Source of the DNA: Nematostella vectensis
Taxonomy: Eukaryota > Cnidaria > Anthozoa > Actiniaria > Edwardsiidae
Assembly: GCF_932526225.1 (NCBI RefSeq)
Contig: NC_064048.1
Coordinates: forward strand, 10,348,188-10,412,187
Length of the DNA: 64,000 bases
Direction of reading: 5' to 3'
The notes under the pieces were generated by a model. That model was not told where the DNA came from. It worked only from the letters and a program-made list of their open reading frames with translations, and ran no database searches. Of this stretch, positions 25,485 to 36,271 are shown piece by piece; position 1 is the first letter of the stretch; every line of letters starts with the position of its first letter. Position numbers and translations under genes: made by a program.

Positions 25485-25598
25485 GTTTGTTGGAGAAGCG
25501 CGAAAGGGGAAACTCCAGTACTTCTAAATATGGGCATATATGACCATATAAGGCACAGCGAACGAAGGACACTATCCGTGGGGAATATGTTTGATATG

Positions 25599-27429
25599 GT
25601 TAATGCTGTTGTTGTTATTGTTGTTGTTTGCTGTAGGTGTTGTTATTATTGCTGCTGCTTTTTTTATTGTAACTGTAGTAGTTGTTGTTGTTATAGTTGT
25701 TGCTGCTGTGTTGTTGCATTTCTTGCTGCTGTTGTTGTCGCTGCTATTGATGTTCTTTTTGTTGCAGTAGTAGACTCTGGTCCGGAATTATATTATGCAG
25801 TTTCTAACGTTCCACAGGACAAGCTTATCATGAATGGTAAAGACCACTCAAGTAAATTTCCTCCAGTGATCATGCTAGATTGTGGTTTTGCAAAACAAGG
25901 CGTGGCTTGTATAGGGACTGTGAACGAATCTTACCTCACTCCAACAACAAATCTCTCACCCCTGGTTCTAATCTATAGATTAACATGGGAGCCATAAGGG
26001 CTTTCAGAGTTAAGTGTAGCTACTTGCTCCTTCATAGATTAATCCAACATAACAACCAATCTTCTGGTTGGATTGCATATGGGAGAGTAGCTTACCCAAC
26101 GCATGGGGAACTGGATTCGAGCTAACTATAAGTTAATTAAAATATCTTTAAAGATATTTATAAGGGATCGTCGAAAAGCATGTATTTTAATTACTTTGTG
26201 GTTATGTCCATGCTATTCTTATAAGAAAAATGCATATCTCGTAGTAACATTAATATTTGTCATATACGCAGGGCCTATTCATCCTGTTCTAAGCGTTGTC
26301 GCGCGTGTCATGCGGAAATGACTCACATGAAAAACACAAACTTTCTGCAATGCCTAAAAACGTTTGCCGCTTGAGCGCATAAAAAAGCGCTTGTGTAGGT
26401 GCAAAGGTGAAATAAAAATTATCCCTTGTCGCATCGCTTTAAAGTTTTCCTTTCTTTGACTTAAAGAAAAGTCTCAAAATAACTTTATAGCGTTTAAACA
26501 CACTAACAATTCTTCAAATGAACTTGTTTTGCTTTAGTTTGTTTGCATTGAGATTCTCAAATAGACTGTTTTATAAGATTAGCTTTGAACCTTACCTCAG
26601 ATAAACCCTTCCCGTCTATGATGAGGTTCGTTTGCGTTTCGTAGCTACACAAGCTGTTGAGACCAAAGCGCTTTGTTCTAAGTTATCATTAACTCGTTAC
26701 TAAATAATTCTGCTCATTTTACGGTCTTTGCGTACAAAGCCTATTGTAGCTAGACGCTCGTATATTAAATATAAAACGTTTTCAATTATACTATCGATTA
26801 TAACTGAACATATCCGATTACTGTCGCTTACATTCAAAGAACGGAAAAGATTACTTTAAGACCCCACTTGTGGTAAGATACGACAGCCGGCTTTGCTTGC
26901 AGAATGCTTAGAGGTTTGATCAAAACATTTACGTTTCTTTGATAATGCGCCTTTTGTATCAATAAAACGCCAGGTATACAAATAAACTATTTCTTTTTCT
27001 AAAATACACCGAAAGCCAGTCGTATTTCCGCCCTGAGTATGAAAACACGAGTGCGATGGACGTTTTTAGGTTTAATAGGCTTTGAGTTGCGAAAAAATAA
27101 AAACAGAATCAACGATCTGATTGAAAATAGAATAGAAAGCGTGAAAGTTTATTATGCTGTGTTTTCATGGCTAAGTGACTCGCAGTTGTACGTTTGTTTG
27201 CAGGCACAATAATTAGGAATGTGTTATTGGAAGAAATTAAAAATAGCAACGTAGCCCACGGGCAGGGCAGCGGCAGAATCGAAAAGGCGGGTACCAAAAG
27301 GCGCCATTCAAAGGCGAAGGTGACTTAGTTAATTTGGTTTAATGAGGTCTTGCTGCGTAACTTGTAGACGCTACAAGAACGTTTCCCTACATTCAGAGGA
27401 CGGCATGAACGCCTTGGCCTTTATCAGTC
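25599..27429. other. Microsatellite and intergenic sequence
   Basis: 25599-25770 is a GTT/GCT-rich microsatellite, the right flank of the 4.1 kb element. The rest has no supported gene. The open frame through the microsatellite (Val/Cys/Tyr-rich) is a repeat artefact. Confidence 0.45.
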
Positions 27430-28020
27430 AGAGCCCGGTACAGACACGCTAGAATTGCAAGGAAAAAACGTAAAGCCCGATACAGATATCGCAAGTATTG
27501 CAAAGGAAACACGTAGAGCCCGGTACAGACATCGCAAGTATTGCAAGGGAAACACGTAGAGCCTGATACAGACATCGCAAGTATTGCAAGGGAAACACGT
27601 AGAGCCCGGTACAGTCATCGCAATTGCAAGGGAAACACATACGCAGACAGCGCATAAAAAATTGCAAGGAAAACACGCAGAGCCCGGTACAGACAGCGGA
27701 AGTATTGCAAGGGAAACACGTAAAGCCCGGTACAGACTGCGCAAGTTTTGCAAGGGAAACATATAAGGCCCGGTACAGACAGCGCATTTATTGCAAGGGA
27801 AACATATGCAAGGCCCGGCGCAGATAGCGCAAGTATTGCAAAAGGAAAACACGAAAAGATCGGTACAGACAGCGAGAGTATTGCAAGAGAATCAGGCAAA
27901 GCCCGGTAAAGACAATTGCAAGTATTGCAAGGAAAACATACGCAAAGCCCGGTACGGACAGCGCAAGTATTGCAAGAGAAACACATAAAGCCCGGTGCAG
28001 ACAGCGCTAGTACTAAGGGA
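27430..28020. repeat. 43-44-bp minisatellite
   Basis: About thirteen tandem copies of a unit containing GCAAGTATTGCAAGGGAAAC, acg, then AGCCCGGTACAGACA. Diverged copies continue at 28110-28150 after an interruption. Open frames on the minus strand (Cys/Phe/Pro-rich) shift between copies and are artefacts. Confidence 0.9.
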
Positions 28021-28237
28021 AACACTAGCATGTTAGCTGGCTCTCATTCGGGGTTATTTGGATTTTTTAATTTTTTTTTTATTTCTAAGGGAATTCAGTC
28101 CGGCCGGCTAGCACGCAAAGCCTCGTACAGACAAAGCAAATATTGCAAGCGGAGCCGTAATCCCAGTACAGCATCCGATGCGATACACAACAAAATACAA
28201 GGTGCGTGCCGTGAAGAAAAATTCTCCAGGGTGGATT

Positions 28238-28312
28238 GCTTGAAGATCCAGCTTACTTTGCGGGCGCTCCCAAAGGGTGGGAACGCCCGCAAAATACGCT
28301 GGATCTTCGAGC
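28238..28312. other. 75-bp near-perfect palindrome
   Basis: Arms of about 34 bp (GCTTGAAGATCCAGC... and ...GCTGGATCTTCGAGC) around a short loop aaagggt, with the GC-rich inner stem GCGGGCG / CGCCCGC. Probably a fold-back MITE or its remnant. No gene. Confidence 0.8.
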
Positions 28313-28363
28313 ATGGGGGCGGGAAAATGGCTCATCACTCGTTCGATTGGTGTTTTGCATGAA

Positions 28364-28646
28364 CATATCAATATTTGGGTGACCTTCAAACCCGCTCGGT
28401 CAATCTCTGGGAAGCCTGGGTCTAAGGGCTTTTCAAGATTAGTGAGATAAAAATTTGACCAAGTTGTCAGGTTTTTTTGGACAAATTCTTGCCACGAGTC
28501 TCAAATTGACAGGAATCAGCATTTTTCACCATATTTTCTGGAGATCAGGGAGCGGGAAAACTTTAGCTCTTCTAAATATGGGCATCAATGACCATATAAG
28601 GCAATGCAAACGAAGGACACTATCCTTGGGGAATATGTTTGATATG
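28364..28646. mobile_element. MITE derived from the 4.1 kb chromodomain transposon
   Basis: Begins CATATCAATATTTGGG and ends GAATATGTTTGATATG. Inner landmarks ATTTGACCAAG, GAGTCTCAAATTGACAGG, CACCAT and CTTCTAAATATGGGCAT align with 25385-25598 of the autonomous copy, covering the first ~30 codons of the chromodomain gene (minus strand) and its upstream end. No target duplication. Confidence 0.8.
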
Positions 28647-29044
28647 GACTTGGGTATCCAGCAAGCTAAATGGAACGATCGCGAACTGCAAGTCATCTTT
28701 TGTGCGAAAAAATGTTTTGATTACCGATCCAACTTTGCCTGAGAAAGAGCCTAATACCGTCTGAAAACCCGGGTACAATTATAATCATATGGTTATTTCT
28801 CCTCCCCCCTCCCCCCGTAAATCAATAAAAGATAACACTAGTTTAACTCCTAGCGTACAGAGACGGGCCCTTGGACCAGCTCCAAGATAACGAAAGTATT
28901 GGTACTCCTGTGGTATTTTACGGACGAGAGAACTGGTGCTCATCGTCACGCTCGTCACGAAACTTCCGTCACGCTACACCATCGATATCAGTTCGAAGAG
29001 AATGCCGAGATGTCTGTGATAATCTAGCCTAATTGCGCCCTATA

Positions 29045-29752
29045 ATGGATGCCACAGTCGATTTTCCCGCTATTATCGACCTTAATGTGGGAGGGAATCA
29101 TTTTACGACTACGCTGCTAACTTTGACTACTTTTCCGGATTCAATGTTGGGATCTATGTTCAGTGGACGAATTCCTGTCAACAGAGATTCGAATGGCCGC
29201 TTCTTCATCGACAGAGATGGTACATTATTCCGCTATATTCTCAATTTCCTACGCAGTAATGTCTTATCTCTACCAGCGAATTTTAAAGATTACGAGCTCC
29301 TCCTAAATGAAGCGGATTTCTATCAAATTGAACCTTTAATCGAGGAAATAAAAAGAATTCAATCCAACTTGGCTAAGACAAAAATGACAGAGCCGATAAG
29401 CGAAGTACTCCGACTATGTTTCAGCGGAGAATGCGAGAAAAACACGCGATTAAGAGGAAAAGTTGAAACGCTGAAGCAGCTTTTTCCTGACCAGGATGAT
29501 GTGATTGAGATTTCGGAGCATATTCAGTCGTTTCAAGTTGGTATCACCGGGACAGGCTACGCCAAACCCCGGCTTGATACATGGGTGACTACCACCAGTA
29601 TCATTGACTTGATAAGCGAACAGGGGTTTGAACCAAAATTCATCAACAATAGGAGCGATGGCGAGGAGACGTGGGTGTTCACAAGAACTGTACAATCTGA
29701 AAAAAAGACTGAAGAGGGGGACAGGAAGGTATCCCACAACAAGGCATCGTGA
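29045..29752 (+). CDS. KCTD-family BTB/POZ protein, KCTD6/21-like, intronless
   Basis: 235 residues from ATG at 29045 (context ctataATGG). An N-terminal T1-type BTB domain spans about residues 9-105: IDLNVGGNHFTT, FPDSMLGSMFSG, FFIDRDGTLFRYILNFLR, then EADFYQIEPLI. These strings are close to human KCTD6 and KCTD21, whose length (about 237-260) also matches. The C-terminal part (about 125-220, with TTSIIDLISEQGF and ETWVFTR) fits the family's second domain; the tail is charged. Such proteins form oligomers and serve as substrate adaptors for cullin-3 ubiquitin ligases; that role is inferred by family. A single exon suggests an origin by retroposition or an ancient intron loss. Neighbours are repeats, so context says nothing more. 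Confidence 0.88.
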   Translation: MDATVDFPAIIDLNVGGNHFTTTLLTLTTFPDSMLGSMFSGRIPVNRDSNGRFFIDRDGTLFRYILNFLRSNVLSLPANFKDYELLLNEADFYQIEPLIEEIKRIQSNLAKTKMTEPISEVLRLCFSGECEKNTRLRGKVETLKQLFPDQDDVIEISEHIQSFQVGITGTGYAKPRLDTWVTTTSIIDLISEQGFEPKFINNRSDGEETWVFTRTVQSEKKTEEGDRKVSHNKAS

Positions 29753-30648
29753 GGAGTTACTGTAAAATGGGGTGAAACCCTGTTAGATTGGTACCTAGAG
29801 TACTGTTACTGTACTCTAGAGTTACTGTTAGATTTAGAGTAGAGTTACTGTCTACTTACTAGAGTAAGTAGAGTTACTGTTAGATTGGTACCTAGAGTAG
29901 GCCACGGGGGAGGGGAGAAAGGTTGTGATGTTGATTGGCGGTGGGGGGTGGGGGGTGGGACAAGCTTCAGGTGCATCCCCAGGTTTGGCCGAGCAGGGGT
30001 GCACAGTCATAGGTATCATATGGAAAAATTATAGTATTTGAAGATTCCTTAATACAAAATGACCCACTTTTTGGCCACAAGGGGGGGGGGGGGGGGTGCA
30101 CCCCCTGTGTACGCCCCTGAGAATAGGAATTATGATAATCTACCATGATTTTTAGAATAAGTGCTTCAGGTAAGAGGGTGGATATGTGAGTAAGTGCACT
30201 TGAATCCGCCTAAATGTATTGCACTTTAATGACCCAATGACAAAGAAACTGCCTGTTAGAAGGGAAAGCCTTATTTGCTATGGTTCTGGTATGATTAAAA
30301 AAAAAAAAAAAAACTCTTTTATCAAGATAGAACTGATTTTGAAATAAGTGCATCCCTTTAATTGCCCTGCCCTTTTGCTTATTAAGCAATTATGGTACTG
30401 GGAAACGACATTAGGCATTGTATCTAGTCTAGGCCTAAGGAAGGAGGGAAGCAGAGGGGTTTGAGGTGAGTTAATGCATCATAAGACATTAGACAGGCCA
30501 CCTAGTGTATGCTCAAGGGGGTGAGTGGGTGGGAGAAGGAAAGAAGCACATAGGGATAAGGGGAGATAAGGCATCATAGAAAATATTGGGAAAACCTACC
30601 AAAGGGGGGAAGGGGTGGATGTATGGGGATGGGGTAGAGTGAGGTATA
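29753..30648. other. Repeat-rich spacer downstream of the KCTD gene
   Basis: 29790-29900 has local direct repeats of TTAGATTGGTACCTAGAGTA and TAGAGTTACTGT. 29968-30119 resembles a MITE with CAGG...CCTG ends and G-tracts, related by its internal CAGTCATAGGTAT to the elements at 36139-36271, 41424-41580 and 47877-48027. The rest is purine-rich, non-coding. Confidence 0.5.
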
Positions 30649-32697
30649 GTCCGGTCGCTTAGTGTTTCAATCTATACATAGCGGACAAAAGCACCAAACT
30701 TGGCATAAAGATAGCCAAGAGGATGCTAATTAATATTGAGACCTGTGCCCACCGGTACCACTTGAGGATTTTGTGTAATAGCGGAATAAAAATTAGAAAA
30801 AAAAAGCGTCCATCACGGGCTCCCTGTGGTGAAATTTAAAAGATCTTGTATTTCTAAAACTAAGGCGAAATATCTGATTGTTTTTTTTTTGGTAGGGGGA
30901 ATATAACATTATTTGTTAATATTTCAGGATAAAAACATCGTCGGCTGCTATAAAATGATTTATTTAAGAGAAAACGTTTTCAAAGCTAGACCCAATCCCC
31001 CTCACGGTTATCCAAGATGGCGGCTTATATTGGCACTGTATATGCTGTAAGTACCTCATAAAATCGCGTATTTTAGGTAAAAAAAGCTCATTCTTTATGT
31101 AGCAAGAACGTACAATGTCTATAACCTACTAAACATGAAATTTTGTCTTGATATTAAATTTATTTATTAATTTTAAGTTTGTGCATCATAGTGATGAGGT
31201 TGAACGCATCGCATGCTTTTTAGGATAGCAACCAGCCTCCAACGAATCGCCGCACCAATCGAGGACTAATTAATCATCCTAAAGATGATTAATTTGTCAG
31301 GCTTATAGAATATATTAACAGGACATATAATGGAGGCTGTTGAAAATGGTACGTTCCTTTTTCTGATGTCCGAGCTCCACAATGTACATGAGACACGCTT
31401 GGGAGATTTTGGGGATGAGAAATCCTTTAACCGTTTTCTACTAAAGGACAGAGTTTTAGAGGCTTTTCCTAAGGTGTGGATCAGTGATCGGCGGACCGTT
31501 ATTGTAATAAAGGGGAGAAAGTTATTCTGAAACAAACTGTAAGATACTTTTCAGAATGATGCGCGTACGCTAGTATGTGCCCAGGGTCCGCGGGGATTTC
31601 TTTTCCAAACAGATAATTTTTCCTTTCTTAGGGACGTTTTCTTCGAGGTGCCGAAGAAACGTCGGTGCTATAAACAAGTGTTCGAAAACTCTATTGTAGA
31701 CGATACTAGCGTCAACCTTAAGAGAGGACACGTTTAGCCCAAAACCTGACGTAAGCCAGAATTATTCTATTATTCTAACGATCAGAAGGTTTTGAGCGCC
31801 ATATCTGTATACGCCAGCCACCGCTGCCGATCTATATTAGTTCAATATCCTTTTTTTTACAAAATGAAAATATAAATCATGGAACGCTATTAGCTAGGGT
31901 TTTCGGCTTCATACGACCGAGTGGTTGGAAGTCAAGGGCGTCTGCCGGCTTCCCCGCTTTGACCCATAACTAGCATGGGGTAGAGCGAGGCTCTCGCCTA
32001 GGGAAACAATTGTGATACTTTGATTTTAAAATAACATAGGGCCGTAACGAAAAGATAAACAAATGATCCGAGTTGTCATGGAATAATTTATCAACGCACA
32101 ATAAGCTATGAAAATCTCCCTCATCGGTAGGATTTTTTTCCTGCTGACGGGCCTATTAATTACAGCCGCGCTGGTTAAATTAAAGCTCTATAGCCCTTAA
32201 TATAATACTTAGAGAACTCATTGAAAGAAAATTTCTGGGAAAATTCATGTGCACCATATTTGTGCTTATTTAATGAATAAAAATCAGTCTTATTTGCATG
32301 TTAGCAAAAAGGGATGTAAATAAAGCCGCGTAGGGCCTGGGTTCCAGTAGGTTTTTTTCTTCTTCAAATGTGGCTTTTTATAGCTATTTATATATTTCTT
32401 GGCTCTGAATTTGATAGAATACAGCTTAAATGATAGAAAATCGTTTTCAAATATGTGCATTTTGATCTTTTTTGTGTCTTGAAAAGGTATGGAAATCTTA
32501 CCACAGGGTACCCGCAACACCAGATTTATAAAAAAAAAATAATAATTGCCCCTTATTTATGGATCCGCAAATGGTACCGGTGGGCACAGGTCTCATTATT
32601 GATTACCATCCTCTAGGCTATATTTATACCATGTTTGGTGCTTTTGTTCGCTGTGTATAGATTGAGCTCTTTTTGTGCGCTAAGCGACCCGACTAGT
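30649..32697. mobile_element. 2-kb element with ~110-bp terminal inverted repeats
   Basis: The left ~125 bp (ggtcgcttagtg, CAATCTATACATAGCG, ACAAAAGCACCAAAC, GAGACCTGTGCCCACCGGTA) is repeated in inverse orientation at about 32570-32697. The interior has no transposase. It holds an AAGATGGCGGC start-like motif at 31013-31023 followed after 30 bases by a good splice donor (GCT|gtaagt), and a 66-codon ATG frame at 31330-31530 that ends in TGA. These could be a small captured or decayed gene, but I cannot join them convincingly. Confidence 0.75.
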
Positions 32698-33021
32698 AAG
32701 GCAACTGAAAACAAATTCCCCAAACTCAACCAAAGGGGGAGGGGGCAGAGAGAGGATAAAAGCACAGATGGTGAGGCAAGGGGACTCATCATTGGAAAAT
32801 ATCAGTAGCACTCATTTGAACGAAAAACAAGGTTAGGCAACATGGGGGACGAGAGGATGTGAAATAAAGCATTATGGGAAATTCTCAGGAAACACAATAG
32901 ACAATATAATATGGGTTAGTTTTTAAGTTCAGAGTAAAAAAAGTCATTGAGGCTTATTTGGTGATTTTAGCCTTCTACCTCTAAGTCCTCATTCCTATAG
33001 TAACAATAAACAGTTGAATTA

Positions 33022-33164
33022 CAGGGGTGTAGCCAGGGGGGCCCGGGCCCCCCCTTTTAGCAGCCAAAAATACAGTAAATGTATGAGACATGATTTAAAA
33101 TACAGGGGAAAATGCCTTGTCCCTTTTGGGCCCCCTCCTGTTAAAAATCCTGGCTACGCCACTG
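33022..33164. mobile_element. 143-bp MITE with CAGGGGTGTAGCCAGG ends
   Basis: Left end CAGGGGTGTAGCCAGG, right end CCTGGCTACGCCACTG, flanked by AATTA on both sides (33017-33021 and 33165-33169). The ends resemble the CAGTGGCGTAGCCAGG type common in hAT-related MITEs, although the duplication is five bases, not eight. Non-coding. Confidence 0.75.
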
Positions 33165-34110
33165 AATTATCTGTCAGTACACATGACTCTGGGGGGGTTT
33201 GACCCCATTCAGCTGGTTGTAGGTGTTTTAAGGTGTCTAGGAAGCAATATCGTACTGTAAACTGTAGTCATCTGCTAAACTGTTTTCTGACTTTCATCAT
33301 TTCAACTAATAGAATTACTAGCCGATTTAGCCGTTGGAAATCGTCAACGAGACTTCGCAAAATGTTTAGGAGATTTACCCCCCCCCCCCCCCCCCCCCCC
33401 TCCTTGGGCTTTTCTTGCTCTATTGGAAGTTGATATGCCCGAAAGAGCATCCCTCGGAAGTACATCCATCCTTTTTTTACAAAGTGCCCTGAAAATAAAG
33501 AAATTAGAGGAGGTTACTGTTTGCACCGACGTGGAAAACATTTTTTAAATTTTGTGGAAATATATAGGGAATGCTAAAGAATTGAAATTGACGTCTAAAA
33601 TCATCGAGAAAAACTGTGCTTTTCGGAGTAAATGTAGTTTTTAACAGCTCCCACACTTCAAACACTTCACACGACTACTGACATCTTTAACTTTAAAGAG
33701 ACACCAAAACCAAAGCAGCAGGCTTTTAACTTTTCTGGTACAAGATTTTTTATGTATTTTAATAAAAACTGCTCGATATTCTGTTGGAACTAATCTCAAA
33801 TAATACTGGCACTTCGCGCTCTCAAAACAAACCAGTCACTAGCATGTGCCGGTCACTGTACGCATACAGCGCATCTGGGAGTTGATAAAGCGGGTTTGTG
33901 GCGGTTTAAAAGATTTGTGGGAGTTCTAAGCATAAATCGGGATCATTCTAAAGGTACAAAATGTGTAAATTAGTCCAGTAGGTATCAGTAATTCACTATA
34001 TGCACAAAAATAATCATTCTGAATGAGATTTACATTTTCAAATACAGACTGGCCGTATATTTTATAGCCTAGCCCGTGATTGCTGTCTAAGTAAGTTATT
34101 TTTTCAAGTA
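33165..34110. other. Intergenic, no gene seen
   Basis: Contains a 22-base C-tract near 33380. No supported coding region. Confidence 0.4.
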
Positions 34111-34439
34111 TACACTCTCTTTATTTTATAAGAACCTTTTTTATAAGAACGTTAAGCCTGAGATTTCACCAAATTTTAAGAACATGCTAAGAACATGCCG
34201 AGGCTCAATAGCAGAAAACAAAATTCTTTTTAAGTCCTGATTGCGTTCTAAAATGCAGAATCAAATTGTGCTCATAGTTACAACCTTATTATTGCTATTG
34301 ATCATTAGTGTAATTCTCTTCCTAATAGTTCATTGGGTATTATATTTCTTATATACACTAAAATTTAAGAACATCGTTAAAAACATATTCGGCCCAGCCA
34401 CAACTGAAAATTAGACCGTCTTATAAATAAAGAGTGTAA
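34111..34439. mobile_element. MITE, ACACTCTTT-end family, intact copy
   Basis: Ends TACACTCTCTTTATTTTATA (34111 on) and cttataaataaagagtgta (to about 34438). Inner landmarks AGCCTGAGATTTCACC, AAATTTTAAGAACATG and CAACTGAAAATTAGAC recur in 12710-13849 and in the four tandem units (37349-37806, 42975-43441, 49815-50283, 57800-58257). Confidence 0.8.
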
Positions 34440-35212
34440 TGGTAATTTGAAGAAATAACCTTGACTGATTCGTACCACGCTTTTGTAATAACCAAGTAAT
34501 TCATTAGGCAAGTAACTCATCAACGCATTAATTAGACAAACTCAAGATACTAAAAGAATGAAATTCCCATTACAAACATTAGACTACTTCCCATAGCAAA
34601 CATTGACCATCGGTGATACTAAACAGGCGGTTTCTTGTTCGCGTCCAACTTTGGCAGGAGGTGCCTAATCTCACAGGAATGCTTTACTGATTATGGATGC
34701 TAATCTAAGTCAGCAAACAACACTTCCACTCTCTTCAACATATTTGTTTTTTTTTTTATTCTTTTGCATTCAGTAACTTTCGAACACAAGTTTTATATAT
34801 TTTCACCCAAAGTTAAATCTATACCTTTTCTACCTATTCCTTTAATTTCATATCGAAAGATGTTCATTTTGTACTACTGCTTTCTTTAAACATTTCTATT
34901 GTTCCTGTTAATGACACTGAAGGTTAATGTTAATTATTTTCCTTGGCTAGCAATGACCAATCATTGCATAGCACACACGTGATCACACTTGTCAATCAAA
35001 TTTTACTAAACTCGCAAACTCACTACAGAAAGAACTGCCTGAGACTCTTCAGTTTATTGTTCAGATGAGTTCTACAATTATCAGCAACATTATCAGTCAT
35101 ATCCTCAGCAGTACTCTTGTATTCCCCATTGACTAAAGTTAAAGGTACGATCCTGGTCAAGACTCCTGGCTCAAGCTACGCAACAGCTTACCTACTGAAG
35201 ACATACACTGCA
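34440..35212. other. Region 5' of the orphan first exon
   Basis: No complete gene. The last ~30 bp before 35213 (ctactgaag, acatacactgca) match the segment directly before the start codon in the four intact genes, so this is the decayed 5' region of a fifth copy. No 93-bp repeat array is present here. Confidence 0.45.
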
Positions 35213-35260
35213 ATGAAGGTCTACATGCTTGCAGTGGTAGTTTTGGTCGGCTATTTGAAT
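35213..35260 (+). pseudogene. Orphan first exon of the secreted-protein family
   Basis: 48-bp exon encoding MKVYMLAVVVLVGYLN, the same length and character as the signal-peptide exon of the four intact copies, followed by a donor (gtatct) and intron sequence still similar to theirs (tggccagttttg, cgtctt). The 25-bp second exon and exons 3 and 4 are not found before the next unit begins at about 35727. It is a truncated copy at the edge of the array, probably not functional. Confidence 0.7.
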
Positions 35261-35493
35261 GTATCTTTTCCTCTCATTTCATGGCCAGTTTTGGGCGTCT
35301 TTCTTGATAGACCACAGGCTTCCCGCCCGCGACAGTGAGAGATTTCTAAGGCATACGAATTCATTCAAATAATTATCTATGTGTTATATCTTCTAATTTA
35401 TGAAATAAACTGAGTTGGGATGCAAATGTATCCGTCTGTGCTTTTTTTTGTCTCGCTAGAAGCTCGAAGACTTTTAAGCGATAAGTTTGTCTC

Positions 35494-35761
35494 TCATTTT
35501 TTGTCCATATATGTAGCAAGTATGTTAAAAGACAATGCTGGCAACCTGACTACCTCCAGCTTTAGTGCGATTTTCTGATAGATTTTAACCAGTACGAAGA
35601 CATTGACACCAGTACTGGATGGAAGATGGGTGGAACCATCCCAGAATCGATTTTTTAAGCAATCGGCCAAAACACCAGCGAGTAATTGTTTTTTGGAAGT
35701 CACTTTTAGCTTTCCGTCGGAGTCATCTCTGACTTTCAATTGAGGCACTGTTATTACTGTA
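35494..35761 (-). other. Possible terminal exon of unknown gene, low support
   Basis: On the minus strand a frame of about 85 residues (…LADCLKNRFWDGSTHLPSST…ATYMDKK) follows a possible acceptor (ttacagtaataacag). It resembles nothing I know and no upstream exon was found. The first ~30 bp of it are repeated at the start of units 2 and 3, so the duplication breakpoint lies inside it. Confidence 0.25.
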
Positions 35762-36138
35762 AGTAAAGTCAATTTTCTCATAATATACATGCACTGCTTG
35801 CTGAAACCTGGGTATAATAAATTTCACCTTCTGTCATCAAAATAAACCAAGATGTAATTGTTACAATATTTATAATCAATCACACATGTTTGTAATATCC
35901 GGTCCTGCAACGAATATTGGGGGTATGCCATTGTCTTTATTTACAGGCTAAAATTATATTGCTTCCAAAATTATTGAAGGGGGAGAGGGTTACATGTCCT
36001 GCCACCCGCTGCTATGGTTCTGTATAATTCCACTTTTTGGTAAATTTGACAGTATTGCAGTATTCTAGAAAAAGGGTCACTTCCAATATTTTCACATTGT
36101 TGTCTTTTTGATGTGGAAATGGTTGTAAGCATGATATA

Positions 36139-36271
36139 CAGGCATGTACCCAGGATTGGCTAAGGGGGGATGTGCAGTCATAGGTATATTGAAAAAGGAT
36201 AAGAATTCACCCATTTGTTGTGGCCAAAGGGGGTGAGCACGCATCCTGTACACCCTCTGTGTACTCGCCTG
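36139..36271. mobile_element. MITE with CAGGC...GCCTG ends
   Basis: Left CAGGCATGTACCCAGG, right TGTGTACTCGCCTG. Orthologous copies sit at the same place in units 2 (41424-41580) and 3 (47877-48027), so insertion predates these duplications. Unit 4 lacks this part of the leader. Confidence 0.6.

Larger units (their letters stand above)
21504..25598. mobile_element. Complete two-gene DNA transposon, 4.1 kb
   Basis: Ends are CATATCAAAC (21504-21513) and its complement GTTTGATATG (25589-25598). Both flanks are the same kind of GTT/GCT-rich microsatellite, so the element appears to interrupt one tract. It contains a transposase-like gene (22026-24400, +) and a chromodomain gene (24837-25484, -) that converge. 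The left ~45 bp (tattcaaactcgctcgg) and the right ~220 bp match the short elements at 28364-28646 and 54914-55195, which are therefore internal-deletion derivatives. No target duplication is visible. Superfamily not assigned. Two probable frameshifts in exon 1 suggest that this copy may be inactive. Confidence 0.8.

Noticed and set aside
25530-25997. Val/Cys/Tyr-rich frame following the transposon end
   Set aside because: It runs through a GTT/GCT microsatellite and starts inside the transposon terminus.
27424-28031. Cysteine-rich frames resembling a secreted repeat protein
   Set aside because: The 43-44-bp repeat period changes frame from copy to copy and both strands are open; no signal peptide or exon structure.
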